From positions 27,563-91,562 of the forward strand of contig JARLHA010000026.1 of the NCBI GenBank assembly GCA_031292485.1: 64,000 nucleotides of DNA. The letters are read 5' to 3'. The number at the start of each line of letters is the position of its first letter. Positions within the stretch are counted from its first letter, which is position 1. The notes beneath the pieces were generated by a model, which made no database searches, was not told where the DNA came from, and was given only the letters and a program-made list of their open reading frames with translations. A program made the position numbers and the translations under genes. This document shows, one piece after another, positions 33,061 to 42,058 of this stretch. This DNA comes from Mucilaginibacter sp. (GTDB lineage Bacteria > Bacteroidota > Bacteroidia > Sphingobacteriales > Sphingobacteriaceae).

Positions 33061-33624
33061 ATGATTGCAATACAAAGTATACAAAACAGAATTTACGAAA
33101 TACGCGCCGAAAGGGTAATGCTTGATATGGATCTGGCGGCTCTTTACGAAGTGCAAACCAAAGTACTCAATCAGTCCGTAAAAAGAAATATAAAACGTTT
33201 CCCAGGCGATTTTATGTTTCAATTAACTATCGCCGAATGGGAACGTATGCGGTCACAAATTGTGACCACATATGAACCGGATACAACTATGTGGTCACAA
33301 TCTGTGACCACATACCCGAGCAAGCGACGAATTACTTCAATGCCATATGCCTTTACGGAACAAGGTGTAGCTATGTTAAGTGGTGTTTTAAACAGCGAGA
33401 AAGCAATAAACATGAATATTGCTATTATGAGGGCCTTTGTAGCTATCAGAAAACTCACCTTACAACAAACCGATATAAAGGGGCAATTGCAGGAAATTAC
33501 AGAAAGACTCGGCGAACATGACGTTCAATTGAACGAAATATACGATGCGATAGAAAATTTATTGGATGAAAGGATAGCACAAAGGAAATGGGAAGAACGG
33601 GAGAGGATTGGTTTTAAGAAATAG
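33061..33624 (+). CDS. ORF6N-domain protein
   Basis: 187 residues. The N-terminal ORF6N DNA-binding domain spans about residues 1-105: QNRIYEIRAERVMLDMDLAA, LYEVQTKVLNQSVKRN, PYAFTEQGVAMLSGVLNSE. A coiled-coil C-terminus follows (LQEITERLGEHDVQLNEIYD). The domain is known from phage anti-repressors and scattered chromosomal copies of unknown role. Between them is a duplicated peptide, SQIVTTY and SQSVTTY, encoded by two palindromic DNA repeats 42 bp apart. The gene sits between gldA and gldFG, preceded by a GTTGTAA array, and looks like a late insertion. Confidence 0.87.
   Translation: MIAIQSIQNRIYEIRAERVMLDMDLAALYEVQTKVLNQSVKRNIKRFPGDFMFQLTIAEWERMRSQIVTTYEPDTTMWSQSVTTYPSKRRITSMPYAFTEQGVAMLSGVLNSEKAINMNIAIMRAFVAIRKLTLQQTDIKGQLQEITERLGEHDVQLNEIYDAIENLLDERIAQRKWEERERIGFKK
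33251..33314. repeat. Two palindromic GGTCACAA repeats within the ORF6N gene
   Basis: Two 22-bp direct repeats start at 33251 and 33293, 42 bp (14 codons) apart. Each contains a palindrome of the form GGTCACAAxxTGTGACC, perfect apart from the 1- or 3-nt centre. Confidence 0.85.
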
Positions 33625-33747
33625 CGCAACGCAATTTCGTATGCACCCCAATGCTATAGTCTTCAGATGCGTCTTGATCTCCTTAAATCAATCGCCACAA
33701 ATGCCACAATATTTAATTATGTTTGATGGGTTTAAACCTTATTTAGG

Positions 33748-34308
33748 ATGAATAAATTTTTACTTGTTATAGTTTTTTTATCGGTAATTGCATTCGGTAC
33801 TTCAGCGCAAACAAAACCAGCGCCGCAATTAAGTATTGGCGGCGAGTTTGGCTTTCCGGTGGGTAAAATGGCTGATGTTTATGGCTCAGTTATAGGTGCT
33901 TCGGTAAAGTATGAGGCACCAATTGCTTCATCACGCTTCAATTTAACCCTTACAGCTGGCATAAGTGATTACCTGGTAAAGTTAACTTATGTGGGTGCTG
34001 CTAACCCGGCGTTTTATGTGCCGCTTGAAGTTGGCGGGAGATACTATTTCAGCAAACTGGGTTACGTTGAGGCGGATTTTGGGATATCCAATAACATTAA
34101 CAGTAAAAACAATCCGGTTTACCTCAATGGTGTAATAGTAAACGCTTCAAAAGCGGCTTTTATTTATTCGCCTGTTATCGGTTTTTCGGCACCGGTATAT
34201 AAAAAGAAAACCAAAATTGATATCGGTTTTAGATATGAAGGCCGGGTTGAAAATGGGGGACCGGTAGGGCAAATAGCTGCGAGAGCAGCATATCGTTTTG
34301 GTCTTTAA
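33748..34308 (+). CDS. Small outer-membrane beta-barrel-like protein
   Basis: 186 residues. A signal peptide (FLLVIVFLSVIAFGTSAQ) is followed by strands such as QLSIGGEFGFPVG, FNLTLTAGISDYLVK, PLEVGGRYYFSK, TKIDIGFRYEGR and a C-terminal AARAAYRFGL. Size and pattern fit an eight-stranded barrel of the porin/OmpW-like kind found throughout Bacteroidota. It stands between the ORF6N gene and gldFG; a functional link to the transporter is not evident. Confidence 0.75.
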   Translation: MNKFLLVIVFLSVIAFGTSAQTKPAPQLSIGGEFGFPVGKMADVYGSVIGASVKYEAPIASSRFNLTLTAGISDYLVKLTYVGAANPAFYVPLEVGGRYYFSKLGYVEADFGISNNINSKNNPVYLNGVIVNASKAAFIYSPVIGFSAPVYKKKTKIDIGFRYEGRVENGGPVGQIAARAAYRFGL

Positions 34309-34425
34309 ATTATTTGTCGTTCCATTGGTAACAGTTTTATAGTTTTGCCAAACAATAAAAGACAGTCCTGGCGTTTTGCTTAGGATTTTATCATTGTAAA
34401 TTCACGAATTAGCTTATAACTGCCC

Positions 34426-36831
34426 GTGTTCAGTATTCTCAAAAAAGAAATCACTTCCTACCTCAGCTCCCTGGTTGCTTATGTTACCATCGGGGTATTT
34501 TTACTGGTTTTAGGTTTGTTTTTATGGGTTTTCCCGGCGTCCAGCATCCTTGATTATGGGTATGCGGGTTTGGATAGCCTTTTCAGCACTGCACCTTACC
34601 TTTTCATGTTTCTGATCCCTGCCATTACCATGCGCTCACTTGCGGAAGAACGCAGGGAAGGTACTTTTGAGCTACTGTTAACCCGTCCTTTAACCGACTG
34701 GCAGATAGTTTTAGGTAAGTATTTTGCCTGCCTTATTCTAGTGCTTTTTGCGCTTTTGCCTACCCTGGTATATTATTACTCGGTTTATACGCTGGGTTCG
34801 CCACAGGGAAATATCGATACAGGTGGAGCCATTGGGTCTTATATCGGTTTGTTTTTACTGGGCGCAGGGTTTTGTGCCATTGGCATGTTTGCTTCCTCTA
34901 TCAGCAAAAACCAGGTGATTGCTTTCACCATCGCTGTATTCCTTTGTTTCTTTTTTTATAGCGGCTTCGATTCCCTTAGCCAGCTTTTATCGCTGCAGGG
35001 CCTTGGTCTTGAAAATTTAGGGATCACGACGCATTACGACTCAGTAAGCCGGGGCGTGCTGGATACCCGCGATTTGTGTTATTTTATTGTTTTAGCGGGC
35101 CTTTTTATTTGTTTGACCTTAATGATGCTGCTTTTACAACGACAAAAAAGCATGCGCAACCCCGTTCTGTTAAAGACTTTTGGTTTTCTGCTGTTAATAA
35201 GCGTTTTGTGTTCAGTAACTTTTACGCGTTTTGATTTTACCAAAGAGAAGCGTTTTACCATTTCAAAAGTAAGCCGGGGAATAATGGATAGCCTTAAGGC
35301 GCCTGTCAGGGTGATTGTTTATTTGCAGGGCGATAACTTCCCGCCAAATATGAAAAGGTTGCAGCGCGCAACCCGCGATCTGTTGAGCGACCTGCAAGCC
35401 TACAGCAGCCGCAAACTGGAATTTTACTTTGTCGACCCGATAGCCGCCATCAAAAAGATGCCGGAATATCTGCAAAAGGCTGAATATGATTCGTTACAGG
35501 TAAGGGGCATTGTAGGGCAGCCGTACAGCACCAAAACAGATAATGGCGTTACCCAAATGCTGATCTTCCCTGAAGCGCTGATACAGTTTGAAGGCAAGGA
35601 TATACCGGTGAATTTATTACAGTCGCGCATTGGATTGCCGGAGGAGGAGGTTTATAATAACTCTATCCAAAACCTGGAGTATGCTTTTTCATCGGCCATT
35701 AAAAAAATAACCAGCGGTGGCCGGCCCATTATTGCGTTTGTTGAGGGTGACCACGAACTGAATGACCTGCAACTGGAAGATGCCATGAAATCGTTGTCGG
35801 ATGGTTTCGAGATCGGACGCATCAACCTCAAAACTGTACCGTTCAGCGTGCTGATGAAAGTCAGGTTATTGGTTATCCCGAAACCTGATACCGCTTTTAC
35901 CGAACTTGAAAAATTTAAAATAGACCAGTACATCATGCGCGGCGGCAAAGTGTTTTGGGCAATTGACCAGGTTAATGCCGAATTGGATACCATGCGCGTG
36001 CATGGTGGCGACCAAATGTCGTTCCCCAAACAACTCAATCTCGACGATCAATTGTTTACATATGGCATCCGCATTAATTACGACCTGATAGCCGACCTTA
36101 ACTGCGCGCAAATACCTATTGTTACCGGTAATACAGGCGGTCAGCCGCAAATACAAATGATACCCTGGTTGTATTACCCTATTTTTATGCCGCTATCAAA
36201 AAATCCGATCGTGAAAAACCTCGACGGGATTAAAGGCGAGTTTGTAAGCTCCATTGATACCATTGCCGTTAAAAATGTTAAAAAGACCATCTTGCTGGCC
36301 TCTTCTCCTTATAATAAAAAATTAGCCGCCCCGCACATCATCTCACTGCAGGCCATTGAACAGGAGCCAAATCCTAAAGAGTTCCAGAATCCTGAAAAAA
36401 CAGTAGCTGTATTGCTTGAAGGTAAGTTTAAGTCTGATTTTCTCGATCGACCCGTACCTGAAGGACTTAAAGAACCTATTGAGCGGCTTTATGAAAGCAA
36501 GCAAACTAAAATGGTGGTGGTAAGCGATGGCGACATCCTGAAAAATGACGTTGATAAAGACGGCACACCACAATCACTTGGGTATGATCATTATATGCGG
36601 CAAAATTTTGGCAATAAAAACCTTTTACTGAATATTGCCGACTATATGACAGATGATTCGGGCCTGATAGCCTTGCGGACAAAGGAAGTCCAGATCCGCC
36701 TGCTTAACCGCGCCCGCATCCGCAGCGAAAAAGTCTACTGGCAGGTATTGAATAATATTGTGCCGTTGGCTTTATTGTTAACATTTGCTATTTTTCAACA
36801 TTATATTCGCAAGCGAAAGTATGCTCATTAA
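34426..36831 (+). CDS. gldFG: GldF-GldG fusion: ABC permease fused to gliding-motility substrate-binding-like protein
   Basis: 801 residues from a GTG start. Residues 1-240 are the GldF permease with six hydrophobic helices (IPAITMRSLAEERREGTFEL is typical of ABC-2 permeases). After a short linker with KSMRNP, residues about 248-801 match GldG: a first helix then FDFTKEKRFTISKVSRGIMD, a large periplasmic part, FWAIDQVNAELDTM, and a final membrane helix (LNNIVPLALLLTFAIF) with a basic tail. In flavobacteria these are two genes; here one polypeptide. Together with GldA it forms an ABC complex whose exact substrate is unknown. dnaN follows after 33 bp. Confidence 0.87.
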   Translation: MFSILKKEITSYLSSLVAYVTIGVFLLVLGLFLWVFPASSILDYGYAGLDSLFSTAPYLFMFLIPAITMRSLAEERREGTFELLLTRPLTDWQIVLGKYFACLILVLFALLPTLVYYYSVYTLGSPQGNIDTGGAIGSYIGLFLLGAGFCAIGMFASSISKNQVIAFTIAVFLCFFFYSGFDSLSQLLSLQGLGLENLGITTHYDSVSRGVLDTRDLCYFIVLAGLFICLTLMMLLLQRQKSMRNPVLLKTFGFLLLISVLCSVTFTRFDFTKEKRFTISKVSRGIMDSLKAPVRVIVYLQGDNFPPNMKRLQRATRDLLSDLQAYSSRKLEFYFVDPIAAIKKMPEYLQKAEYDSLQVRGIVGQPYSTKTDNGVTQMLIFPEALIQFEGKDIPVNLLQSRIGLPEEEVYNNSIQNLEYAFSSAIKKITSGGRPIIAFVEGDHELNDLQLEDAMKSLSDGFEIGRINLKTVPFSVLMKVRLLVIPKPDTAFTELEKFKIDQYIMRGGKVFWAIDQVNAELDTMRVHGGDQMSFPKQLNLDDQLFTYGIRINYDLIADLNCAQIPIVTGNTGGQPQIQMIPWLYYPIFMPLSKNPIVKNLDGIKGEFVSSIDTIAVKNVKKTILLASSPYNKKLAAPHIISLQAIEQEPNPKEFQNPEKTVAVLLEGKFKSDFLDRPVPEGLKEPIERLYESKQTKMVVVSDGDILKNDVDKDGTPQSLGYDHYMRQNFGNKNLLLNIADYMTDDSGLIALRTKEVQIRLLNRARIRSEKVYWQVLNNIVPLALLLTFAIFQHYIRKRKYAH

Positions 36832-36837
36832 ATTTTA

Positions 36838-36845
36838 TACTTTTG
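36838..36845 (+). promoter_or_regulatory. -7 element (TACTTTTG) upstream of dnaN
   Basis: This is an exact TAnnTTTG match 19 bp before the dnaN ATG and 6 bp after the gldFG stop. A -33 match is not visible, so co-transcription with gldFG remains possible. Confidence 0.45.
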
Positions 36846-36864
36846 ATTGATTAATTCTAACTAT

Positions 36865-37989
36865 ATGAGATTTATTGTTTCTACCTCAACATTACTCAAG
36901 CAACTGCAGTCTGTAAGCGGCGCATTGAGCAATAGCACGGTATTGCCTATACTGGAGAACTTTTTGTTCGAGATAAAAGATGGAAACTTGACCATTTCGG
37001 CTACTGACCTGCAAACCAGCATGACCACTTCCTTAACAGTGGAAGCCAAGGAAAACGGCCGCATAGCCATCCCGTCGAAAATTTTGTTAGAGACGCTGAA
37101 ATCATTGCCTGAGCAGCCCATCGCTTTCTCGGTTGATGACAAAACTTTTGCAATTGAAATAAATGCCGGCGACGGTAAATATAAACTGAGCGGCGAAAAC
37201 GGCGAAGATTTCCCGAAAATACCGGTGGTTGAAAATGCATCATCGGTAAACTTGCCTGCATCTGTTTTGGCTGAAGCGATCAATAAAACCATTTTTGCGG
37301 TAAGTAATGATGAATTGCGCCCGGCCATGACAGGCGTTTACTGCCAGCTGTCAACCCAGCACCTAACTTTTGTCGCTACCGACGCGCACAAGCTGGTACG
37401 TTACCGCCGTAAAGACGCAAAGGCTGCCAGTACCACTTCGTTCATCCTGCCAAAAAAGGCTTTAACATTGTTAAAATCGTCGTTACCATCTGATGATGTG
37501 AATGTATCTGTTGAATATAATAGTACCAGTGCGTTTTTTAAATTTGGCAACATTAACCTGGTTTGCCGCCTGATTGACGAGCGCTACCCGGATTATGAAG
37601 CCGTTATCCCGTTAAATAACCCGAATAAATTAAGCATCGACAGGCTTGCTTTTCTGGGATCATTAAGCCGCGTGGCTATTTATGCTAACAAAACCACCCA
37701 CCAGGTAAGGCTGAAGATAAACGGTAGCGAACTGAATATTTCGTCAGAAGATATTGATTTTGCCAATGAGGCGCATGAGCGTTTAACCTGCCAGTATGAA
37801 GGCGAGGATATGGAAATTGGCTTTAACGCCCGGTTTTTAATTGAAATGCTGAAAAACCTGACCTGCGAAGAAGTTTCGCTGGAAATGTCGACCCCTAACC
37901 GTGCCGGTTTATTGCTGCCACAGGGCGGCGATGAAAACGAAGATGTGTTGATGCTGGTGATGCCGGTAATGCTGAACAGCTACGCGTGA
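36865..37989 (+). CDS. dnaN: DNA polymerase III beta subunit (sliding clamp)
   Basis: 374 residues, full length, three clamp domains. The start is the ATG at 36865 (MRFIVSTSTLLKQLQSVSG); a TTG six codons upstream is unlikely. Family patterns include PILENFLFEIKDGNLTISAT, FILPKKALTLLKS and the C-terminal end LLLPQGGDENEDVLMLVMPV. The ring holds polymerase III on DNA during replication. dnaA and recF are not adjacent, as is common in Bacteroidota. Two repeat hairpins and a terminator follow. Confidence 0.95.
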   Translation: MRFIVSTSTLLKQLQSVSGALSNSTVLPILENFLFEIKDGNLTISATDLQTSMTTSLTVEAKENGRIAIPSKILLETLKSLPEQPIAFSVDDKTFAIEINAGDGKYKLSGENGEDFPKIPVVENASSVNLPASVLAEAINKTIFAVSNDELRPAMTGVYCQLSTQHLTFVATDAHKLVRYRRKDAKAASTTSFILPKKALTLLKSSLPSDDVNVSVEYNSTSAFFKFGNINLVCRLIDERYPDYEAVIPLNNPNKLSIDRLAFLGSLSRVAIYANKTTHQVRLKINGSELNISSEDIDFANEAHERLTCQYEGEDMEIGFNARFLIEMLKNLTCEEVSLEMSTPNRAGLLLPQGGDENEDVLMLVMPVMLNSYA

Positions 37990-38003
37990 TTTGGAAACAC
38001 GTA

Positions 38004-38066
38004 GAGACGCAATATTTTGCGTCTCGTGATTGATAAACATTCCAGAGACGCAAAGTGTTGCGTCTC
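38004..38066. repeat. Two GAGACGCAA hairpins in inverted orientation
   Basis: Copy one (38004-38025) reads GAGACGCAA-TATT-TTGCGTCTC with TA on its left; copy two (38044-38066) reads AGAGACGCAA-AGTG-TTGCGTCTCT with TACG on its right. The flanks show the copies are mirror images of each other. Confidence 0.85.
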
Positions 38067-38080
38067 TACGATATCAAATA

Positions 38081-38113
38081 AAAAAAGGTCCGGTAAACGC
38101 CGGACTTTTTTAT
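38081..38113 (+). terminator. Rho-independent terminator after dnaN
   Basis: GGTCCGG and CCGGAC form a short GC stem with a 6-nt loop, flanked by A6 on the left and T6 on the right. The symmetry suits termination on both strands, but only dnaN needs it. Confidence 0.8.
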
Positions 38114-38159
38114 TCATCGTTATAACAAAACTTATTATAAGCAGTTATAATAAACGTAT

Positions 38160-38837
38160 ATGATCAAACGCTTTTATATATTCTATTTTTTTGCTGCTGT
38201 TTTAGCTTTTGAATCATGCAAGAACAACGATTCGGTTTATAAAACGGTTTTATATGCAGGAGTTAACGTAGTAAATGCATCGGCTGATACGCTTAACTTT
38301 TATTTGAACGGTACCCGCCAGAACAATAGCTCGAGCTTATACCCCGCTAGTCAGTCTTTTTATGGGCCAGTTGCCCAGGGGGCGCAAAACTTTCAGTTTA
38401 AAAAAGCAGGTACATTTAGTGTATTATTCAGTGTGCCGCTAACTTTGAAAGATAGTGTAAACTATTCGTTATACGTTGCCGGTGAAACAGCGGCAGATGC
38501 ATTCAGCACAGTTGATTTTTTAGATACTACAGGCACCCAAAATGGAAAAGGTACACGAATTAGGTTTGTTAATGCATCTGCCACAGCAGGTAACCTGGAC
38601 GTTACCGTTGGTGACACACTTAGCTATACTACACGGCCTTTTCAATCATCATCCGGGTTCCTTCTTACAGGCAGCGGTATAAAAGTAGTAAAGGTTTCCC
38701 AAGTGGGATCGGCAACCCCTGTAATCGATATGCCAATTACGTTTCAACCAGGGAGGCTTTATACGTTAGTTTCAATGGGGACAATTAATGGTAAAGGCGC
38801 TGCTAAATTTAATATTGGCATCGTGATAAATTATTAA
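38160..38837 (+). CDS. DUF4397-domain lipoprotein
   Basis: 225 residues. A lipoprotein signal ends FESCKN, giving a lipid-anchored Cys. The mature part has two copies of the DUF4397 beta-sandwich pattern: VNVVNASADTLNFYLNG and IRFVNASATAGNLDVTVGD, each followed by a strand-rich half with GRLYTLVSMG near the end. Such proteins are common in Bacteroidota; the function is unknown, perhaps surface adhesion. It is followed 6 bp later by a paralogue, so the two form an operon. Confidence 0.85.
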   Translation: MIKRFYIFYFFAAVLAFESCKNNDSVYKTVLYAGVNVVNASADTLNFYLNGTRQNNSSSLYPASQSFYGPVAQGAQNFQFKKAGTFSVLFSVPLTLKDSVNYSLYVAGETAADAFSTVDFLDTTGTQNGKGTRIRFVNASATAGNLDVTVGDTLSYTTRPFQSSSGFLLTGSGIKVVKVSQVGSATPVIDMPITFQPGRLYTLVSMGTINGKGAAKFNIGIVINY

Positions 38838-38843
38838 CATGAA

Positions 38844-39569
38844 ATGGATTCAGGAAAATTAAGAAATAAAAGCGCCCTATTCTGTAAACTGCTTGTATTT
38901 GGATTTGTCATATTTTTCGTTGCGCAAATTTCCTCTTGCAGTAAAACAGGTAACGCCAACCCTAAGGGCCTTAATATACTATACGAGATCATTAATTTAA
39001 GCCCGGACATCAACCCGGTTAACTTGTTTATTGCTAATAAGCAGGTAAACTCAAGCCCCTATATTTTTGGCGTGCGCCAGGGGTATTTTTTTGTGCCCTC
39101 AACGGTTGTGCCTTACCAGATACGCTCCGTTCAGTATGCAGGAACCACTTATCTTACGCGATCAGATGTATTAAAATCGGGGGCAAGATATTCTTTGTTT
39201 ATTGTGGGGTCGTTGAAAAGTAATACCGACACTACTATTTTTACTGTGGATACATCGGGCACGCCAACACCGGGCCGGGGGAAGATCAGGTTTGTTGACG
39301 CGTCGCCATCGGGCACCGGTGGCCTGGATGTTTTGGCCAACGACTCTGTTTTGTTTTCGGGTGTCAAGTATCAAAAAATCAGCAATTATGTTGAGCTGCC
39401 CGTAGGTAATTACGACCTGAAGATATTGCCAACCGGCACCACTACCGTAATTAAAGAACTAACCCCTGTCACCATCCAGGACGGGCGCCTGTATACTTTA
39501 TATACTTATGGCTATACTTTGCGGGCAGATACGGCGGCGTTTAATGCAGCCACGATAGTTAATAAGTAG
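38844..39569 (+). CDS. DUF4397-domain lipoprotein (paralogue)
   Basis: 241 residues. The N-terminus is longer than usual (MDSGKLRNKSALF) before the hydrophobic stretch and lipobox QISSCSK. The DUF4397 domain reads YEIINLSPDINPVNLFIANK and IRFVDASPSGTGGLDVLAND, ending with GRLYTLYTYGYT. It resembles the preceding protein in layout and probably arose by tandem duplication followed by divergence. An outer-membrane lipoprotein of unknown role. Confidence 0.85.
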   Translation: MDSGKLRNKSALFCKLLVFGFVIFFVAQISSCSKTGNANPKGLNILYEIINLSPDINPVNLFIANKQVNSSPYIFGVRQGYFFVPSTVVPYQIRSVQYAGTTYLTRSDVLKSGARYSLFIVGSLKSNTDTTIFTVDTSGTPTPGRGKIRFVDASPSGTGGLDVLANDSVLFSGVKYQKISNYVELPVGNYDLKILPTGTTTVIKELTPVTIQDGRLYTLYTYGYTLRADTAAFNAATIVNK

Positions 39570-39673
39570 GTTGATTGAGTTGATCAGATGAGGGATAGGA
39601 TTTGGGCTTTTAATTATAAAATTGTTATTAGCTTAATAAACACAGTCAAACTAAGCCAACCATTAACTGATTA
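39568..39673. repeat. Inverted pair of GTTGATTGAG arrays
   Basis: The left arm at 39568-39592 (GGTTGATTGAGTTGATCAG) and right arm at 39639-39673 (CAGTCAAACTAAGCCAACC, then ATTAACTGATTA) bracket about 45 bp. The right arm is degenerate. Confidence 0.5.
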
Positions 39674-39680
39674 AAATTTA

Positions 39681-39688
39681 TATTTTTG
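39681..39688 (+). promoter_or_regulatory. -7 element (TATTTTTG) upstream of the DedA gene
   Basis: This is an exact TAnnTTTG match 17 bp before the TTG start codon of the DedA-family gene. A -33 element is not clear. Confidence 0.4.
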
Positions 39689-39705
39689 GCAAAAAACAAA
39701 CACCC

Positions 39706-40359
39706 TTGGAACTTTTAAAAAGCCTCATCGATTTCATCCTGCATATCGATAAACACCTGTCAGCTATTATCAGCCAGTACCATGCGCTCACCTACCTGAT
39801 ATTGTTCGCCATAATATTTGCTGAAACCGGTTTTGTAGTTACCCCTTTTTTACCCGGCGATTCGCTGCTGTTTGCGGCAGGCGCTTTAATAGCCGGAGAC
39901 GGAACAGGCTTAAATATTTTTATGCTGACCATCATATTGATCGCGGCGGCCTTTACGGGCAATACCATCAATTATTTGCTGGGCGGATATTTTGGCCATA
40001 AAGTGTTTAAACCCGATAATAAAATATTAAAGCTGGAGTATTACAATCAAACCCATGCTTTTTTTGAAAAACACGGGGCGCTTGCGGTTATCTTCAGCCG
40101 TTTTATGCCAATCATCCGCACCATAGCGCCTTTTGTTGCAGGGGTGAGCGAAATGCCGTTTCTTAAGTACAGTTTATACAATATCATCGGCGGCGCATCG
40201 TGGATCATTGTGTTCCTTTTTTCAGGATATTTCTTAGGTAACGTGCCTTTTTTTAAAGCTCATTTTTCGATGGTTGGCGTGGTGATTATTCTTTTGTCTA
40301 TCATCCCCCCAATATATGCAGGTATAAAAAGCAGGATAGCTAGGAAGCAGGATCAGTAA
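39706..40359 (+). CDS. DedA-family membrane protein
   Basis: 217 residues with about five or six membrane segments. DedA marks: AIIFAETGFVVTPFLPGDSL near residue 35 and the conserved FSRFMPIIRTIAPFVAG near residue 130 with its two Arg residues. The family includes undecaprenyl-phosphate and phospholipid flippases. No ATG is available at the right place; the frame begins MELLKSLIDFI from a TTG at 39706, typical for family N-termini. The 3' end overlaps the converging TMEM175 gene by 20 bp. Confidence 0.87.
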   Translation: MELLKSLIDFILHIDKHLSAIISQYHALTYLILFAIIFAETGFVVTPFLPGDSLLFAAGALIAGDGTGLNIFMLTIILIAAAFTGNTINYLLGGYFGHKVFKPDNKILKLEYYNQTHAFFEKHGALAVIFSRFMPIIRTIAPFVAGVSEMPFLKYSLYNIIGGASWIIVFLFSGYFLGNVPFFKAHFSMVGVVIILLSIIPPIYAGIKSRIARKQDQ

Positions 40360-41077
40360 CCGGCCCGAATTTTTTCCTGGCCATTTTGCCGCGGTAGCTG
40401 TACCAGATCCAATAAGCTAATCCTATCAGCATATAAGTAAACCCCGACATACCGGAATATTCCACCGGTAACAACCAGGCTAATAACATGGCGGTAACGC
40501 CAATCAGCGTAAGTGTTAAGTTAACATAAATAACCGTTTGGGTTTCAAACATTTCAACTGGTTTTAGCTTCAACTCCTTAGCATGTTTTTTTGCCGTTAG
40601 GTACATTAAACAGAATAGCAGGTTGATTGCAGTAAAACCTGAACCGTAAATTAACATGAGCGTTGGCATTTGCGCGGTGCTGATCATCTCATGGGCATGT
40701 CCGCTTTCCACAAACGAATTGTTATCAAACAGCAGGCTGAACAGAAATTTTAATGGATAAACATATAACAATACAACAAAAAGCAGCGCCCCGTTTAGTG
40801 TATTGGTTGCGCTGTTGTGTAAGCCATAACGTCTGAAAAAAATATTCTGCTGGTTCCAGATCTGGAATAAAGCCCCAAAGCAAGCGGCGAAGCTTAATGT
40901 TCCCTTCATGGTTTCAAATAATTCGGTAAACGATTTGGGCACTTCCAGCGAAACGATGATCAGGGTTACCGCAAAGGCAAAAACGGCGTCGCTAAATGTT
41001 TCCAGTCGCGAGGGTTCATGACTGCGCCACTCGATAATTTGTTTTCCTTTAAACAGGCTTGCCGCTTTTTTTCTCAT
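40340..41077 (-). CDS. TMEM175-family (DUF1211) putative potassium channel
   Basis: 245 residues with about six membrane helices. The signature RLETFSDAVFAFAVTLIIV (RxxxFSDAVFAxxxT) lies near residue 24 and forms the K+ pore helix in this family. Bacterial members assemble as tetramers. It follows the phospholipase C/S1-P1-type gene by 1 bp on the minus strand, so the two are co-transcribed. The last ~7 codons overlap the end of the DedA gene on the other strand. Confidence 0.87.
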   Translation of the reverse strand: MRKKAASLFKGKQIIEWRSHEPSRLETFSDAVFAFAVTLIIVSLEVPKSFTELFETMKGTLSFAACFGALFQIWNQQNIFFRRYGLHNSATNTLNGALLFVVLLYVYPLKFLFSLLFDNNSFVESGHAHEMISTAQMPTLMLIYGSGFTAINLLFCLMYLTAKKHAKELKLKPVEMFETQTVIYVNLTLTLIGVTAMLLAWLLPVEYSGMSGFTYMLIGLAYWIWYSYRGKMARKKFGPVTDPAS

Positions 41078-41078
41078 A

Positions 41079-42038
41079 TCAATGCCTTAAAACTAATAAT
41101 TTTCCGGCTTTGAACCAACTTTCTTCCCGCGCGATCTTTTTATTTTCAGCTTCGATGAGCGGTTGTTTGATGAGTTTATCCAGATCGGGCTGCCCGGCAT
41201 CAACCCAGGCCGAAAACCAATAACTGCCAACAGCAAGTATCGCTGACCGCATCCGCCGCTCTACCATCTGGTTAATCATTTTTTGGTACGCTTTTGAATA
41301 AGCGACGGAATAATCCTTTACCTGTTTGTTGCCGCGCTTTATAATAACGTATTTTTTTGATGAAGGAAAGGTTTTATTGAGCAGGCGTTCAAAACGCAAT
41401 ACCGAATCAACTTCTTTAAAAGAAGCCTGGCATATTTTAAACGCTTCTTTTAGTGGGTCGTTAATATAACGGGCCTTGCCAATATAGCAATGATAATGAT
41501 TGCCAAAAAGCTCTGGCAGCCGGCTTTCCCATAATGCGTGGATGCCTGTTTGATTGGTTAACTGCCCATTATAGTTTTGTGTAAGATGCAACGGCACATG
41601 CGCGTCGGCAATGTAATGGCCAAGGTTTGCCGAAGTATTTAATATGGCGGTGGTATCATGTTCCTTAAAGGCTTTTACCAGCCGGTAATAATTGTTTTGA
41701 ATTACCCATGGCACGGTTCCATATTTAAGCAAGGTGTCAGCAGAATATTTAATGGCGGCATCATCCCAGTTCTGCGGGATCTTTGCAAAAGGTTTTTTGC
41801 CGTAGTGGTCGGCATTCAGGTAATGGCGGGGGGCTTCGGTGGAGTCAACATAACGCCGTTTGTCCGCGCTGACAGCATGTTGGGTGATATACTCAATATT
41901 AGTTCTATAAAACCCTTTCATCGCCGCCGGTAGTGTAAAAACAGCCAGGCGGTTAATCCGATAATGCGCATAAAAACCCCAGGAAGAACAAATGGTAATC
42001 AATATTAAGGCGATGGTTAGCCTCAGGATGGGTTTCAT
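41079..42038 (-). CDS. Zinc-dependent phospholipase C / S1-P1 nuclease-like secreted protein
   Basis: 319 residues. A signal peptide (LRLTIALILITICSSWG) ends near SSWGFYAH, leaving a mature N-terminal Trp typical of this fold, where it binds zinc. Other zinc-site motifs are the His in WGFYAHYRINR, HYLNADHYG, and GHYIADAHVPLHLTQNYNG around residue 140, then GIHALWESRLPEL. The fold is shared by phospholipase C and S1/P1 nucleases; the substrate cannot be chosen from sequence. It is the first gene of a pair with the TMEM175 gene. Confidence 0.85.
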   Translation of the reverse strand: MKPILRLTIALILITICSSWGFYAHYRINRLAVFTLPAAMKGFYRTNIEYITQHAVSADKRRYVDSTEAPRHYLNADHYGKKPFAKIPQNWDDAAIKYSADTLLKYGTVPWVIQNNYYRLVKAFKEHDTTAILNTSANLGHYIADAHVPLHLTQNYNGQLTNQTGIHALWESRLPELFGNHYHCYIGKARYINDPLKEAFKICQASFKEVDSVLRFERLLNKTFPSSKKYVIIKRGNKQVKDYSVAYSKAYQKMINQMVERRMRSAILAVGSYWFSAWVDAGQPDLDKLIKQPLIEAENKKIAREESWFKAGKLLVLRH

Positions 42039-42058
42039 GTTTCAAATATAGATGTTGA

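Noticed and set aside
36861..37328. Reverse ORF within dnaN
   Set aside because: dnaN is certain on the forward strand and the reverse translation has no recognisable pattern.
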